A stretch of 64,000 nt of DNA, from the NCBI RefSeq assembly GCF_024519465.1, contig NZ_JALJRW010000001.1:124001-188000 (forward strand), given 5' to 3'. Below are positions 8,888-17,606 of this stretch, one piece after another. Every line of letters starts with the position of its first letter. Position 1 is the stretch's first letter. The DNA comes from Stenotrophomonas sp. Ste86 (GTDB lineage Bacteria > Pseudomonadota > Gammaproteobacteria > Xanthomonadales > Xanthomonadaceae). The position numbers were made by a program, and so were the translations under genes. Under the pieces are notes generated by a model. The model saw only the letters and a list, made by a program, of their open reading frames with translations. It did no database searches and was not told the DNA's origin.

Positions 8888-9808
8888 TTACTTGTGCGCC
8901 AATGCGTAATCAATCGCCGCGCACACCGCCGCCACCTGCGCATCGTTGCACTGCTGCGGGGTGGCACGCGGACTGTCCGGGTAGACCTCGGTGGTGGTGG
9001 TGTATGTCGCGCCGGTGATGCTGGCGCACAGGCCGAGCTTCTTCAGCGGGTACTCGATCACGCCGGGGGCGACCACCGGCGAGCCGATGATTTCGTTGCG
9101 GTCGTCGGCCGGGGCGATGTGGGTCACCTGCTCCACCGCCGCGTTGACCGCGGTCTGGAACGCGGGCTGCGGGTTTTCGCTGTCGTCCACCAGATAGAAG
9201 CCATCCGGGATCAGGCCCGGCTCGAACGGCTTGCCGTCGCGCGCGGCCAGCGCCGGGCGGAACTCGCTTTCGTCGCTGTCGGTGGTTTCGTGCAGGTCGA
9301 TGTGCATGAGCATGCCGTCACGCAACGGTTCGACCAGCGCCATCAGTGCGGACGATTCGGCCGCCGGGCTGTTGGCCACGAACGCGCGGTTGGGATCGAT
9401 TGCATCGGCGTTCCAGCGCTGGACGCGCTCATACCCCCATGGGCTCACGCACGGCGCGACCAGCACATTGGCGCGGCCGGCATAGTCCTTGGCGCGGGTG
9501 GCCAGGAACTGCAGCGCGCCCTGCACGCCGCTGGTTTCGTAGCCGTGCACGCCACCGGTGACCAGCACGCTGGGCAACTGGGGGTTCCAATCGCGGCTGC
9601 GCACGGCAAACAGCGGGTACTGGTGCGGCGGGTAGTCCAGCGTGCCGTACTGGGTGACGTCGAAGTCCCTACGCAGGGCCTCCAGCAGCGGCAGCACGTC
9701 ATCGGCGTACACACGCTGCGGCACCTGGCGGGCGCGCCATTGCGCCTTTTCAGCGGCGCCCCAAGGCTGGCCGGGGGTGCCGATGGGATAGAACGGGGCG
9801 TCGGTCAT
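8888..9808 (-). CDS. M14-family zinc metallopeptidase/deacylase
   Basis: 306 residues. The zinc ligands of the M14 family appear as HGYE (H88, E91) in the typical VTGGVHGYETSG strand-turn, DPNR (138-141) gives the substrate-binding Asn-Arg pair, and the third zinc His is in HIDLHE (H173). No signal peptide is seen, so it is cytoplasmic. Members include carboxypeptidases and succinylglutamate desuccinylase-like deacylases; the exact substrate cannot be decided. It ends 51 bp after the convergent NTPase gene. Confidence 0.82.
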   Translation of the reverse strand: MTDAPFYPIGTPGQPWGAAEKAQWRARQVPQRVYADDVLPLLEALRRDFDVTQYGTLDYPPHQYPLFAVRSRDWNPQLPSVLVTGGVHGYETSGVQGALQFLATRAKDYAGRANVLVAPCVSPWGYERVQRWNADAIDPNRAFVANSPAAESSALMALVEPLRDGMLMHIDLHETTDSDESEFRPALAARDGKPFEPGLIPDGFYLVDDSENPQPAFQTAVNAAVEQVTHIAPADDRNEIIGSPVVAPGVIEYPLKKLGLCASITGATYTTTTEVYPDSPRATPQQCNDAQVAAVCAAIDYALAHK

Positions 9809-9840
9809 GGCGTGCTCGTCTGTACTGCGGTTCGGGCCGG

Positions 9841-10497
9841 CTATTTTACGCCACGCCGATCCAGCGCTTCATCGACCGGGACATCGCCCTGGGTGAGTTC
9901 GATGATGCGATGACGCAGCGCCGGATGCTCCACCAACCCGACCAGGGTGGCAGCGACGTCCTCGCGCGGTACGTCGCCATAGGCGATGGCCGGGCCGAGG
10001 GTCACCCGCCCCGTGCCGGGCGCGTCGCTGAGCGTGCCGGGGCGCAGGATCACCCAGTCCAGGTCGCTGGCGGCCAGATACACATCGGCGCGCTTCTTGA
10101 CCGTCATGTAATTCTCGAAGCCCTCGCCCAGTGCCTTGCCGCGCCCGGCTTCGGGGAATGCGGACACCAGCAGGAAGCGTTTCACGTTGGCCTGCTGCGC
10201 GGCCTGCACGGCCAGCTCCAGCCCACGGCCGTCGATGGCATTGGTCACCTCCATGCCCGCGCCACCCGCGCCGGCAGTGAACACCACCACCTCGCTACCG
10301 CGCATCTGCGTGGCCAGCGTGGCGACGTCGATCCCGGTCAGGTCGCCCTGCACCGGCACGCCGCCCAGTGCGGTCAGTTCCGCCGCCTGCTCGGCGCGGC
10401 GATGCATGGCCAGCGGCTGATGGCCGCGGGCGGCCAATTGTTCGACCAGATGGCGGCCGACCTTGCCGGCGGCACCTACGATGAAGACCTTGGTCAA
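9841..10497 (-). CDS. NAD(P)-binding SDR a/NmrA-like protein
   Basis: 218 residues. The N-terminal Rossmann motif VFIVGAAGKVGRHLVEQLAA (GxxGxxG) is followed by a conserved arginine helix, and RFLLVSAF and DWVILRPGTL are typical of atypical-SDR (YwnB/NmrA-like) proteins. Such proteins often act as NAD(P)-dependent reductases or redox-state sensors. It lacks a full YxxxK catalytic set, so enzymatic activity is uncertain. The cupin gene upstream is on the same strand, 96 bp away. Confidence 0.8.
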   Translation of the reverse strand: MTKVFIVGAAGKVGRHLVEQLAARGHQPLAMHRRAEQAAELTALGGVPVQGDLTGIDVATLATQMRGSEVVVFTAGAGGAGMEVTNAIDGRGLELAVQAAQQANVKRFLLVSAFPEAGRGKALGEGFENYMTVKKRADVYLAASDLDWVILRPGTLSDAPGTGRVTLGPAIAYGDVPREDVAATLVGLVEHPALRHRIIELTQGDVPVDEALDRRGVK

Positions 10498-10593
10498 CGG
10501 CGTGCTCCTGTCATGTATCGAGATGGACAGGGTAGCGACCGGCGCGTGACCGACCCGTGCGGCGGCGGTCCGCGCGTAGTACGCCTGCCCCTG

Positions 10594-11058
10594 TCAGCCG
10601 CCGGCGTACTGCGCCTCGCTGACCTGCTCCATCCAGGTCACCGGCGAGCCGTCCACGGCCTCGGCGATGGCGATATGGGTCATCGCCACGTCGGCCTTGG
10701 CCCCATGCCAGTGCTTGACCCCCGGTGCGATCCAGACGATGTCGCCCGAGCGGATCTCCTGCACCGGCTTGCCCCACTCCTGCACGCTGCCCACGCCTGC
10801 GGTGACGATCAGGGTCTGGCCGAGCGGATGGGTATGCCAGGCGGTGCGCGCGCCGGGCTCGAAGGTGACCGTGGCACCACCCACGCGCGCCGGTGCGGGC
10901 CGCTGGAACGGGGCATCGATGCGCACCGTGCCGGTGAAGTAGTCGGCCGGGCCGGCGGCCGAGGCGGTGCTGCCGGCGCGGGCGATCTGGATCGGGGCCT
11001 GCGCGTCGGGCGTGGCGACGGCGGCCATCGACAACAGGGCGGTACTCAACAGGTCCAT
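10594..11058 (-). CDS. Exported cupin-domain protein
   Basis: 154 residues. The first 18-20 form a signal peptide (MDLLSTALLSMAAVATPDAQ). The single cupin barrel has the metal-binding motif GARTAWHTHPLGQ (two His) and the second motif with H in GVKHWHGAKADVAMTHI. It resembles the cupins annotated as (R)-mandelonitrile lyase-like or carboxymuconolactone-associated, but the natural substrate of this group is unclear. Divergent from a LysR regulator at 11281, the probable controller. Confidence 0.8.
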   Translation of the reverse strand: MDLLSTALLSMAAVATPDAQAPIQIARAGSTASAAGPADYFTGTVRIDAPFQRPAPARVGGATVTFEPGARTAWHTHPLGQTLIVTAGVGSVQEWGKPVQEIRSGDIVWIAPGVKHWHGAKADVAMTHIAIAEAVDGSPVTWMEQVSEAQYAGG

Positions 11059-11280
11059 GGAAGTCTCCTCAGAACGGGAAGCGGCTCCGCTGCGCGGGTG
11101 TTCCCACGGCGGCGGCAGGAGGTGCCACTGTAGCCCCGCAACCGCCAGGGACTTCCCCGCGCAGCTGGCATGCTGTCATGAAGCGTACTCATCAATGCGC
11201 CAGCAGTGACGCCTTGCGCTCACCAGTGGTACGCGCCCATCATGGCCGCACGTGAATCGCACGCCCGCTGGAGCGCCTGC

Positions 11281-12174
11281 ATGGCCCGTGAGAACTTCAA
11301 CGACCTGCAGGTATTTCTCACCGTCGCGCGCGAGCGCAGCTTCACCCGCGCGGCCGCCCAGCTCGGGGTGTCCCAGTCTGCGCTGAGCCACACCATGCGC
11401 GGCCTGGAAGAACGTCTCGGCGTGCGCCTGCTGACCCGCACCACGCGCAGCGTGTCGATGACCGAAGCTGGCGAGCGCCTGTACGACACGGTCGCGCCCC
11501 GCATGCAGGAGATCGAGGCCGAGCTGGTGGCGATCACCGATTACCGCGACCCCCCCGCCGGCACCATCCGCATCACCACCGCCGAACACGCCGCCAACAG
11601 CATCGCGTGGCCGCGGCTGAGCGCGGTGCTGCCCAACTACCCGGACCTGCGGGTCGAACTCACGGTCGATTACGGCCTGGCCGACATCGTGGCCCAGCGC
11701 TACGACATCGGCATCCGCCTGGGCGGGCGCGTAGCCAAGGACATGATCGCCGTGCCGATCAGCGGGCCGCAGCGGATGGCGATCGTGGCCAGCCCGACCT
11801 ACTTCGCCGGTCATGTGGCGCCACGGACACCGGACGATCTGGGCGCGCACGACTGCATCGGCCTGCGCCTGCCCACCCACGGCGGGCTGATGGTGTGGGA
11901 CCTGCAGAAGGATGGCCAGGAGGTCAACGTGCGCGTGGCCGGCCAATGGACCTTCAACGGCAGCAGCGCAATGCTGCGCGCCACGTTGGCGGGCGCGGGG
12001 CTGGCCTACCTGCCCGAGGACATGGTGCTGGAGCACGTGCGCGCCGGCCGCCTGCTGCGGGTGATGGAGGACTGGTGCGATGTGTTCGACGGGTATTACG
12101 CCTATTACCCGAGCCGCCGACAGTCCTCCAGCGCGATGCGCGTGGTCATCCAGGCGCTGCGCGCCAACCCGTAG
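11281..12174 (+). CDS. LysR-family transcriptional regulator
   Basis: 297 residues when started at 11281. The N-terminus MARENFNDLQVFLTVARERS runs straight into the helix-turn-helix (AAQLGVSQSALSHTMRGLEE). Upstream in-frame ATGs would only add non-conserved residues. Divergent from the cupin gene, with a 222-bp intergenic region that should hold both promoters. Its TAG stop codon is formed by the GTAG head of a REP element (12171), so repeat insertion has set or replaced the original end of the gene. Confidence 0.88.
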   Translation: MARENFNDLQVFLTVARERSFTRAAAQLGVSQSALSHTMRGLEERLGVRLLTRTTRSVSMTEAGERLYDTVAPRMQEIEAELVAITDYRDPPAGTIRITTAEHAANSIAWPRLSAVLPNYPDLRVELTVDYGLADIVAQRYDIGIRLGGRVAKDMIAVPISGPQRMAIVASPTYFAGHVAPRTPDDLGAHDCIGLRLPTHGGLMVWDLQKDGQEVNVRVAGQWTFNGSSAMLRATLAGAGLAYLPEDMVLEHVRAGRLLRVMEDWCDVFDGYYAYYPSRRQSSSAMRVVIQALRANP

Positions 12175-12274
12175 AGCCGACCGTTGGTCGGCTGCCACGT
12201 AGAGCCGACCGTTGGTCGGCTGCTCTCCGTCGGGTTCCGTGACGGTGTGACAGCCGACCAACGGTCGGCTCTAC
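12171..12274. repeat. SMAG-type REP cluster, two direct and one inverted copy
   Basis: Three copies of a GTAG-headed imperfect palindrome of about 25 bp with core AGCCGACC-GTTG-GTCGGCT: 12171-12194 (+), 12199-12223 (+) and 12250-12274 (-). These match the known architecture of Stenotrophomonas maltophilia GTAG REPs, which are often found as inverted dimers at gene ends. The inverted pair can fold into a long hairpin and may act as a terminator or mRNA stabiliser between the convergent LysR and alcohol-dehydrogenase-like genes. Confidence 0.88.
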
Positions 12275-12281
12275 GCGCGGT

Positions 12282-13259
12282 TCACGGGCGCAGCAGCACC
12301 TTACCGTTGCGGCCCGGCTCCAGGCTGGCCTTGGCCGCGGCAGCCACGTCATCGAGGCCGAATACCGCATCCACCGGCAGGCTCAGCCCGCCGCGTGCGG
12401 CCAGCTGCAGCAGTTCGCCGACCAGGCGGCGCTTGTCTTCCGGCGCCATCGCCTGGCTGACCTTGCTGCCCCAGAAGCCCTTCACCGTGGCCTGCTTGAA
12501 GATCACATCGCCCGAGTTGAGCTGCATCGGCTCGCCGGTCATCGACCCGAAGGACACCAGCGTGCCGCCATCACCCAGCAGGGTCATCAACTCGCTGCTG
12601 GCGCGGCCGCCGACCGAATCCACCGCCGCAACGATGGGCTGGTCGCCGGTCTTGGCCTGCACCTTCGCCATCCAGTCCGACTGTGCAGTCGACACGGTGT
12701 GCTCGATGCCCAACGCGTCCATCTCGGCCACGCCCGCATCACGCCGCACCAGGTTTACGCAGTGCACGCCCCGCGCCTTGGCCAGCATCGCCAGTGCCTT
12801 GCCGACCGCGCCATTGGCTGCGTTCTGCAGGATCCACTGGCCCGGCTTGACCTGCAGGAACTCCAGCAGCATCAGCGCGCTCAACGGCATCGCAATGAGC
12901 TGCGCGGCGGTCTCGTCGTTGATCGCCTCGGGCATCGGAATCACCATTTTTGCCGGTGCCACGAAATACGCCGCCCACGTGCCATGCACCGAGGCGGCAC
13001 TGACCCGCTGCCCGACGCTCAGGCCGTCGACGCCCTCGCCGAGCGCATCGATCACGCCGGTCGCTTCGCTGCCCCCGATGGCCGGCAGCGTCGGCTTGTA
13101 GCCGTATTGCCCGCGCACGGTCCACAGGTCGTGGTTGTGGATGGGGGCCAGGACGGTGCGGATGCGCACCTCGCCCTTGCCCGGCTGCGGCATTGCCGCG
13201 TCGCCGCCGTGCAGCACCACCGTGGGATCACCGAATGTTTCATGCAATGCAGCGCGCAT
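12282..13259 (-). CDS. Zinc-type alcohol dehydrogenase/quinone oxidoreductase-like protein (MDR)
   Basis: 325 residues, medium-chain dehydrogenase/reductase superfamily. The N-terminal GroES-like half has HNHDLWTVRGQYGYKP and PAIGGSEATGVIDALGEG; the nucleotide-binding half carries ANGAVGKALAMLAKARG, equivalent to the AxGxVG motif for NADPH. Catalytic zinc Cys/His pairs are not evident, which favours a zinc-independent enoyl/quinone reductase. Start at 13259 on an ATG. REP elements flank it on both sides. Substrate unknown. Confidence 0.85.
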   Translation of the reverse strand: MRAALHETFGDPTVVLHGGDAAMPQPGKGEVRIRTVLAPIHNHDLWTVRGQYGYKPTLPAIGGSEATGVIDALGEGVDGLSVGQRVSAASVHGTWAAYFVAPAKMVIPMPEAINDETAAQLIAMPLSALMLLEFLQVKPGQWILQNAANGAVGKALAMLAKARGVHCVNLVRRDAGVAEMDALGIEHTVSTAQSDWMAKVQAKTGDQPIVAAVDSVGGRASSELMTLLGDGGTLVSFGSMTGEPMQLNSGDVIFKQATVKGFWGSKVSQAMAPEDKRRLVGELLQLAARGGLSLPVDAVFGLDDVAAAAKASLEPGRNGKVLLRP

Positions 13260-13285
13260 GTGTTTTCTCCTGTTGCTGGATCGAG

Positions 13286-13309
13286 GTTGCCGGGCAAGGC
13301 CGGCCCTAC
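13286..13309 (-). repeat. Single SMAG-type REP, divergent subfamily
   Basis: On the minus strand the sequence starts with GTAG and folds GGCCGGCC-TTG-CCCGGC with a short tail. It has the GTAG head and stem of the cluster at 12.2 kb, but the stem sequence differs, so it belongs to another REP subgroup. A decayed partial copy (GTTGCCGGGCATTGCTCGGC) follows at about 13323-13342. Confidence 0.6.
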
Positions 13310-13408
13310 GTTGTTGAAGAAGGTTGCCGGGCATTGCTCGGCGTTATGGTGTTGACGGTCACCGGAGCGTGCCCGGCGGCGCGTCATGGAAGCGTCGCGG
13401 GACCCGCC

Positions 13409-14182
13409 TCAGCGGCGGTGCCGATGCGCAGCCACCACCGCCGCGCGCGGCTGGCGCCAGGCGCGTGCGCGCAGCACCAGGGTCTGCAGCACCAGCAACG
13501 CGGCCACTGCCAGCGCCAGCACCGACACCGTATCGGCGCCGGGCAGGCGCCAGCCGGACTGCTTCACATACACACCCACCAGCGCCCACACCACGGCGGC
13601 CGGATAGGCGAAATGACCCCGCAGGCGCTGGTTGACCGACCACGCCAGCAGCGTGGCCGCCGCCAGCAGCACCACGCTCCAGGTGAACATGTCCGCGGTT
13701 GGCAGCCATTGATAGGCCACGATCACCTGCGCCGTATTGAGGAAGGCCGCCATCGACAACCAGCCGGCATGCAATGCCAGCGGATAGGCCGCCCACGCAC
13801 GCTGCCCGGCACTGGCCTCCGGCGGTGCCGCGCGGACCGCCGCGACAATCAGGCACACCAGGGCGGCCCAGATGATCGCCAGCGCCGGCAGGAACCATTG
13901 GTTGGAAAACACCGGCATCCACACCGCGGTGAGCACGAAGCCGGTGGCCGCCCAGCCGCGTACGCCGACCAGGTCCGGCTTGCGGCGGCGCAGCTGCCAC
14001 AGCCCGAACGCCACGTCCCACAGGAAGATCAGGCCCCAGATCGCGAACGCATAGCCCGCTGCGACCAGCAGGGTCGGATAACGGTCGGAAATCGCACCGT
14101 TGGTCGGGCCGAACGCACCGGATTGCGAAAACCACGACACCACCGGCATGGCCAAGGCGGCCAACAACACGATCCAACGCAT
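13409..14182 (-). CDS. TspO/MBR-like tryptophan-rich membrane protein
   Basis: 257 residues with about eight hydrophobic helices, longer than the 150-residue five-helix bacterial TspO. The signature AAGYAFAIWGLIFLWD near residues 43-58 and NQWFLPALAIIWA match the long tryptophan-rich sensory-protein family. It is an integral inner-membrane protein; members bind tetrapyrroles in the short TspO family, but binding in this long group is unproven. Divergent from mntH with a 145-bp intergenic region. Confidence 0.75.
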   Translation of the reverse strand: MRWIVLLAALAMPVVSWFSQSGAFGPTNGAISDRYPTLLVAAGYAFAIWGLIFLWDVAFGLWQLRRRKPDLVGVRGWAATGFVLTAVWMPVFSNQWFLPALAIIWAALVCLIVAAVRAAPPEASAGQRAWAAYPLALHAGWLSMAAFLNTAQVIVAYQWLPTADMFTWSVVLLAAATLLAWSVNQRLRGHFAYPAAVVWALVGVYVKQSGWRLPGADTVSVLALAVAALLVLQTLVLRARAWRQPRAAVVAAHRHRR

Positions 14183-14301
14183 GCATCCACTCCAACTCAA
14201 AGAGCGGTGACGATACGCGGTTAACGGTTAAGGGGGTGGCATCGCCCTGGTCGCATGGCCGGATCGCACCATCAAACGGCCCGTCATTGCAATCACTTAC
14301 T

Positions 14302-14321
14302 AAGATAGCCTTTGCTATATT
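14302..14321. promoter_or_regulatory. MntR box in front of mntH
   Basis: Inverted repeat ATAGC-CTTT-GCTAT (14305-14318), extended by flanking A/T. The reverse strand reads ATAGCAAAGGCTAT, which is the core of the known E. coli MntR box at mntH. It ends ten bases before the mntH ATG and overlaps a TATATT hexamer, so binding of Mn-loaded MntR would block initiation. No mntR gene is in this window. Confidence 0.82.
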
Positions 14322-14327
14322 GCGGTC

Positions 14328-15671
14328 ATGGACATCCAACGCCGCCCACCCACCGCGCCTGCCTGGCCCTCCTCCAGCGGGCACAGCCCGAGCCTGGGCG
14401 AGATGAACGCCAGCGTCGCGGTGCCGCAGGGTGGGCACTGGTGGTTTCGGCTGCTGGCCTTCCTCGGGCCGGGGTACATGGTCTCGGTGGGCTACATGGA
14501 CCCGGGCAACTGGGCCACCGACATCGCCGGCGGCGCGCAGTTCGGTTATCTCCTCCTGTCGGTGATCCTGCTCTCCAACCTGATGGCCATCGTGTTGCAG
14601 GGGCTGTCGGCGCGGCTGGGCATCGCCACCGGGCGCGACCTGGCCCAGGCCTGCCGCGACCACTATTCCAGACCGGTCAACCTGACCCTGTGGCTGCTGT
14701 GCGAGATCGCGATCATCGCCTGCGACCTGGCCGAGGTGATCGGCACCGCCATCGCGCTGAAGCTGCTGTTCGGCATCCCGCTCGTGGCCGGGGCGATCAT
14801 CACCGCCATCGATGTGGTGCTGGTGCTGTGGCTGATGAACCGGGGATTCCGGGCACTGGAGGCGTTCGTGATCGCGCTGCTGCTGGTGATCTTCGCTTGC
14901 TTTGCGATCCAGATCGGACTGGCGGCGCCACCGCTGCAGGCCGTGCTTGCCGGCTTCATTCCGCGCGCGGAAGTGGTCACCCATCCGCATGCGCTGTACC
15001 TGGCCATCGGCATCATCGGGGCCACGGTGATGCCGCACAACCTGTACCTGCACTCGTCGATCGTGCAGACCCGCGCCTACCCGCGCACCGAGGAAGGCCG
15101 TCGCAGCGCGCTGCGCTGGGCGGTCACCGACAGCACCCTTGCCTTGATGCTGGCGTTGTTCATCAACGCATCGATCCTGATCCTGGCCGCTGCCGTATTC
15201 CATGCGCAGGGACGCACCGATGTGCAGGAGATCGAACAGGCCTACGAACTGCTGGCGCCAATGCTGGGCGTCGGGCTGGCGTCCACCCTGTTTGCGGTCG
15301 CCCTGCTCGCCTCGGGCATCAATTCCACGGTCACCGCCACGCTGGCCGGGCAGATCGTGATGGAAGGATTCCTGCGGCTGCGCATTCCGCCCTGGGCGCG
15401 GCGTCTGATCACCCGCGGCATCGCGATCGTGCCGGTGGTGATCGTTACCGCGATCTATGGCGAACAGGGCACCGCGCGCCTGTTGGTGCTGAGCCAGGTG
15501 CTGCTGTCGATGCAGTTGCCGTTCGCGGTGGTGCCGCTGGTGCGCCTGGTTTCGGACAAGGCCAAGATGGGGCCGCTGGTGGCGCCGCGTTGGCTGATCG
15601 CGCTGGCGTGGTTGGTCGGGGCGGTGATCATCGTGCTCAACGTGAAGTTGTTGGTGGATACGCTGGCCTGA
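14328..15671 (+). CDS. mntH: NRAMP-family divalent metal (Mn2+) transporter
   Basis: 447 residues with 11 predicted helices. Family signatures are [19 protein letters not shown] (TM1, metal ligands Asp and Asn) and [13 protein letters not shown] (TM6, the MPHN metal site). It imports Mn2+, possibly Fe2+, by proton symport across the inner membrane. The ATG at 14328 has no clear ribosome-binding site and sits directly after the MntR box, so the mRNA may be leaderless or the true start may be the ATG at 14403, after which the conserved family sequence begins. The 3' end overlaps the convergent merR gene by 35 bp. Confidence 0.95.
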   Translation: MDIQRRPPTAPAWPSSSGHSPSLGEMNASVAVPQGGHWWFRLLAFLGPGYMVSVGYMDPGNWATDIAGGAQFGYLLLSVILLSNLMAIVLQGLSARLGIATGRDLAQACRDHYSRPVNLTLWLLCEIAIIACDLAEVIGTAIALKLLFGIPLVAGAIITAIDVVLVLWLMNRGFRALEAFVIALLLVIFACFAIQIGLAAPPLQAVLAGFIPRAEVVTHPHALYLAIGIIGATVMPHNLYLHSSIVQTRAYPRTEEGRRSALRWAVTDSTLALMLALFINASILILAAAVFHAQGRTDVQEIEQAYELLAPMLGVGLASTLFAVALLASGINSTVTATLAGQIVMEGFLRLRIPPWARRLITRGIAIVPVVIVTAIYGEQGTARLLVLSQVLLSMQLPFAVVPLVRLVSDKAKMGPLVAPRWLIALAWLVGAVIIVLNVKLLVDTLA

Positions 15672-16050
15672 CCCCGCGCAGCAGCGCACGGAAACGCGGG
15701 CAGTCCAGGTGGCTGCTGGCCCGGCACGCCGCCGCGTGGCGCAGGCCATCGCGCATGGCGGCCATGCGTACGATGGCCAGGTCCAGTTCGTCGGCCTTGG
15801 CCAGCAGTCGCGCGCGGTCGATGCGCGTGCCGCCGTCCGCGGCCAACATCGTAGCGATCTCCTCCAGCGACAAGCCCGCAGCCCGGCCCAGCGCAATCAA
15901 CGCCAGCCGCTCCAGCACGTCTTCGGCGTACACCCGGCGCAACCCGCGTCGGCCGATCGGCTGCACCAGCCCCTTTTCTTCGTAATAGCGCAGTGCCGAC
16001 GCCGCCAGCCCCGCGCGGCGCGCCACCTCGGCGATATCCAGTTCGCGCAT
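15637..16050 (-). CDS. MerR-family transcriptional regulator
   Basis: 137 residues. The N-terminal MerR winged helix-turn-helix is plain: [46 protein letters not shown] coiled-coil dimerisation helix ([20 protein letters not shown]) follows, then a short tail with Cys residues ([12 protein letters not shown]) like those of SoxR-like or metal-responsive members. A perfect TCAAGTGCACTTGA palindrome lies just upstream. It is divergent from the methyltransferase gene at 16127. Confidence 0.88.
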   Translation of the reverse strand: MRELDIAEVARRAGLAASALRYYEEKGLVQPIGRRGLRRVYAEDVLERLALIALGRAAGLSLEEIATMLAADGGTRIDRARLLAKADELDLAIVRMAAMRDGLRHAAACRASSHLDCPRFRALLRGVRPAYPPTTSR

Positions 16051-16059
16051 TGCTTGACC

Positions 16060-16073
16060 TCAAGTGCACTTGA
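16060..16073. promoter_or_regulatory. MerR operator palindrome
   Basis: Perfect 14-bp palindrome TCAAGTGCACTTGA preceded by TTGACC, ten bases upstream of the merR start and 53 bp upstream of the divergent methyltransferase ATG. This is the normal site for a MerR-type operator inside a long promoter spacer. The palindrome is directly seen; binding is inferred. Confidence 0.65.
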
Positions 16074-16126
16074 AGTGGCAGAGTGCAGGCTCCCTTCCCT
16101 GCTGGCAAGCCCAGAACGAGCCCCTC

Positions 16127-16978
16127 ATGCCCGACACCGCACAACACACCCTGTGGAACGGCCCCGCCGGTCACGCCTGGGTAAAGGCGGAACGGATCCT
16201 GGACCAGATGTTTGCCCCGTTCGCCACACAGCTGGCACAGGCCATACCGACCGATTCACCTGCAACGGTGCTGGACGTGGGCTGTGGCACCGGCGCGGTA
16301 AGTCTGGAGATTGCGACGCGACTGGGCAGCGGCGGCCACTGCACCGGCGTGGACATTTCCACCCCGCTGATCACGCGCGCCATCACGCGCGCTGCGTCCG
16401 CAGGACTGCCGGTGGATTTCAGGGTGGGCGATGCACAGCGGCTTGCGTCGCTGCCCGCCTCGTTCGACCGGATTGTGTCGCGCTTCGGGGTGATGTTCTT
16501 CGATGACCCGGTGATGGCCTTCTCCAACCTCCGCCAGGCAACCCGCAACGGTGGCGGCCTGCATGCGATCGCCTGGCGCAGCGCCGCCGAAAATCCGTTC
16601 ATGACCGCCGCCGAGCGCGCCACGGCACACCTGTTGACGCTCCCCGCACGCGTTGCCGATGCGCCGGGGCAGTTCGCGTTTGCGGACCGGGACCGGGTGA
16701 TCGGCATTCTCACCGATGCGGGATGGCAGAACATTGACGTTGTTGCGCAGGATGTTGCCTGCGAGATCGCCGCCGCGGACCTGCCTGCCTATGTGACGTT
16801 GTTGGGCCCGGTCGGTTCGGCGCTGCGCAGCGGGGACATCGAACCGGCGCTGCATGCACGGGTATTGCAGGCGATCGACGAGGCGTTTGCGCCGTTCGTG
16901 GTGGGGGACAGGGTGCGATTCGTTGCCGCGTGTTGGGAGGTGCGGGCGCTCGCGCATCCATCGCGCTGTGGCCAGTAG
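16127..16978 (+). CDS. Class I SAM-dependent methyltransferase
   Basis: 283 residues. SAM-binding motif I is VLDVGCGTGAVS (about residues 47-58), motif II region CTGVDISTPLITRA, and a later FDRIVSRFGVMFFDDP segment. It is of the UbiE/COQ5-like small-molecule group, cytosolic. Start at 16127 is chosen because sequence before it belongs to the promoter region. Divergent from merR, so its expression is probably controlled by that regulator; acceptor substrate unknown. Confidence 0.85.
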   Translation: MPDTAQHTLWNGPAGHAWVKAERILDQMFAPFATQLAQAIPTDSPATVLDVGCGTGAVSLEIATRLGSGGHCTGVDISTPLITRAITRAASAGLPVDFRVGDAQRLASLPASFDRIVSRFGVMFFDDPVMAFSNLRQATRNGGGLHAIAWRSAAENPFMTAAERATAHLLTLPARVADAPGQFAFADRDRVIGILTDAGWQNIDVVAQDVACEIAAADLPAYVTLLGPVGSALRSGDIEPALHARVLQAIDEAFAPFVVGDRVRFVAACWEVRALAHPSRCGQ

Positions 16979-17036
16979 CAGCATCGCATCCGTGCGCGGT
17001 GCGCGTGCCGACCCTGGCGCGCTCATCCGCATCGCC

Positions 17037-17606
17037 TCACGTGCGGGTGGGCGTCAGCCGCGTGCGGACCTTGGCCGCCATCTCCGCCTCGCTCAGTGCG
17101 TACCCGAGCACCTCCTGCAGCTTGCCGTCGGCACCGAGGAGGAACCACGACGCGGTGTGCTCGAACGTGGCCGCCTCGCCCTCGCCAACACGCTGGTAGC
17201 TCACGCCCAGGCTTTCGGCGACGGCACGCGTGCCCGCCTCATCCCCCGCCAGCCCGATGAACGCCGGGTCGAACGCGGCCAGATACGCGCGCAGATGCGT
17301 CGGGGTGTCGCGCTGCGGATCGACGGTGATGAACACCACCTGCAGGTGCTCCGCCAGCGGCCCGAGCTGGTGCTTGAGCTGTACCGCCCTGACCAGGCTC
17401 AGCGGGCACACTTCCGGGCAATGGGTGAAACCGAAGAACAGCAGCGTGGGCTTGCCGCGCAGCCCGCTGATCGAGAGCGTGCGGCCATCGCTGCTATGCA
17501 GCGCCACCGACTCCAGTGCGGCCTGCCCCATGATTGGTGCCTGGCCTCCACTGCAGCCGGCCAGAAGGGCCAGGCACAACGCGCCGCCGAGCCAACCGCG
17601 CCTCAT
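17037..17606 (-). CDS. SCO1/SenC-family copper chaperone
   Basis: 189 residues. An N-terminal lipoprotein signal ends in LAGC (Cys18), so the thioredoxin-like domain is anchored on the periplasmic side of the membrane. The copper/redox motif CPEVC (Cys63, Cys67) and the distal ligand His150 (ATFEHTASWFL) are all present. SCO proteins deliver or reduce copper for haem-copper oxidases. It is the last gene of the cyoABCD-PCuAC-SCO unit, with a 4-bp overlap with the PCuAC gene. Confidence 0.92.
   Translation of the reverse strand: MRRGWLGGALCLALLAGCSGGQAPIMGQAALESVALHSSDGRTLSISGLRGKPTLLFFGFTHCPEVCPLSLVRAVQLKHQLGPLAEHLQVVFITVDPQRDTPTHLRAYLAAFDPAFIGLAGDEAGTRAVAESLGVSYQRVGEGEAATFEHTASWFLLGADGKLQEVLGYALSEAEMAAKVRTRLTPTRT

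Noticed and set aside
12171-12274. REP cluster as a CRISPR array
   Set aside because: Units are internally palindromic, in both orientations and without equal-length spacers.
13359-15896. An 845-codon minus-strand open frame
   Set aside because: It covers mntH in antisense; only its downstream part coincides with the TspO-like gene, which has its own start at 14182.
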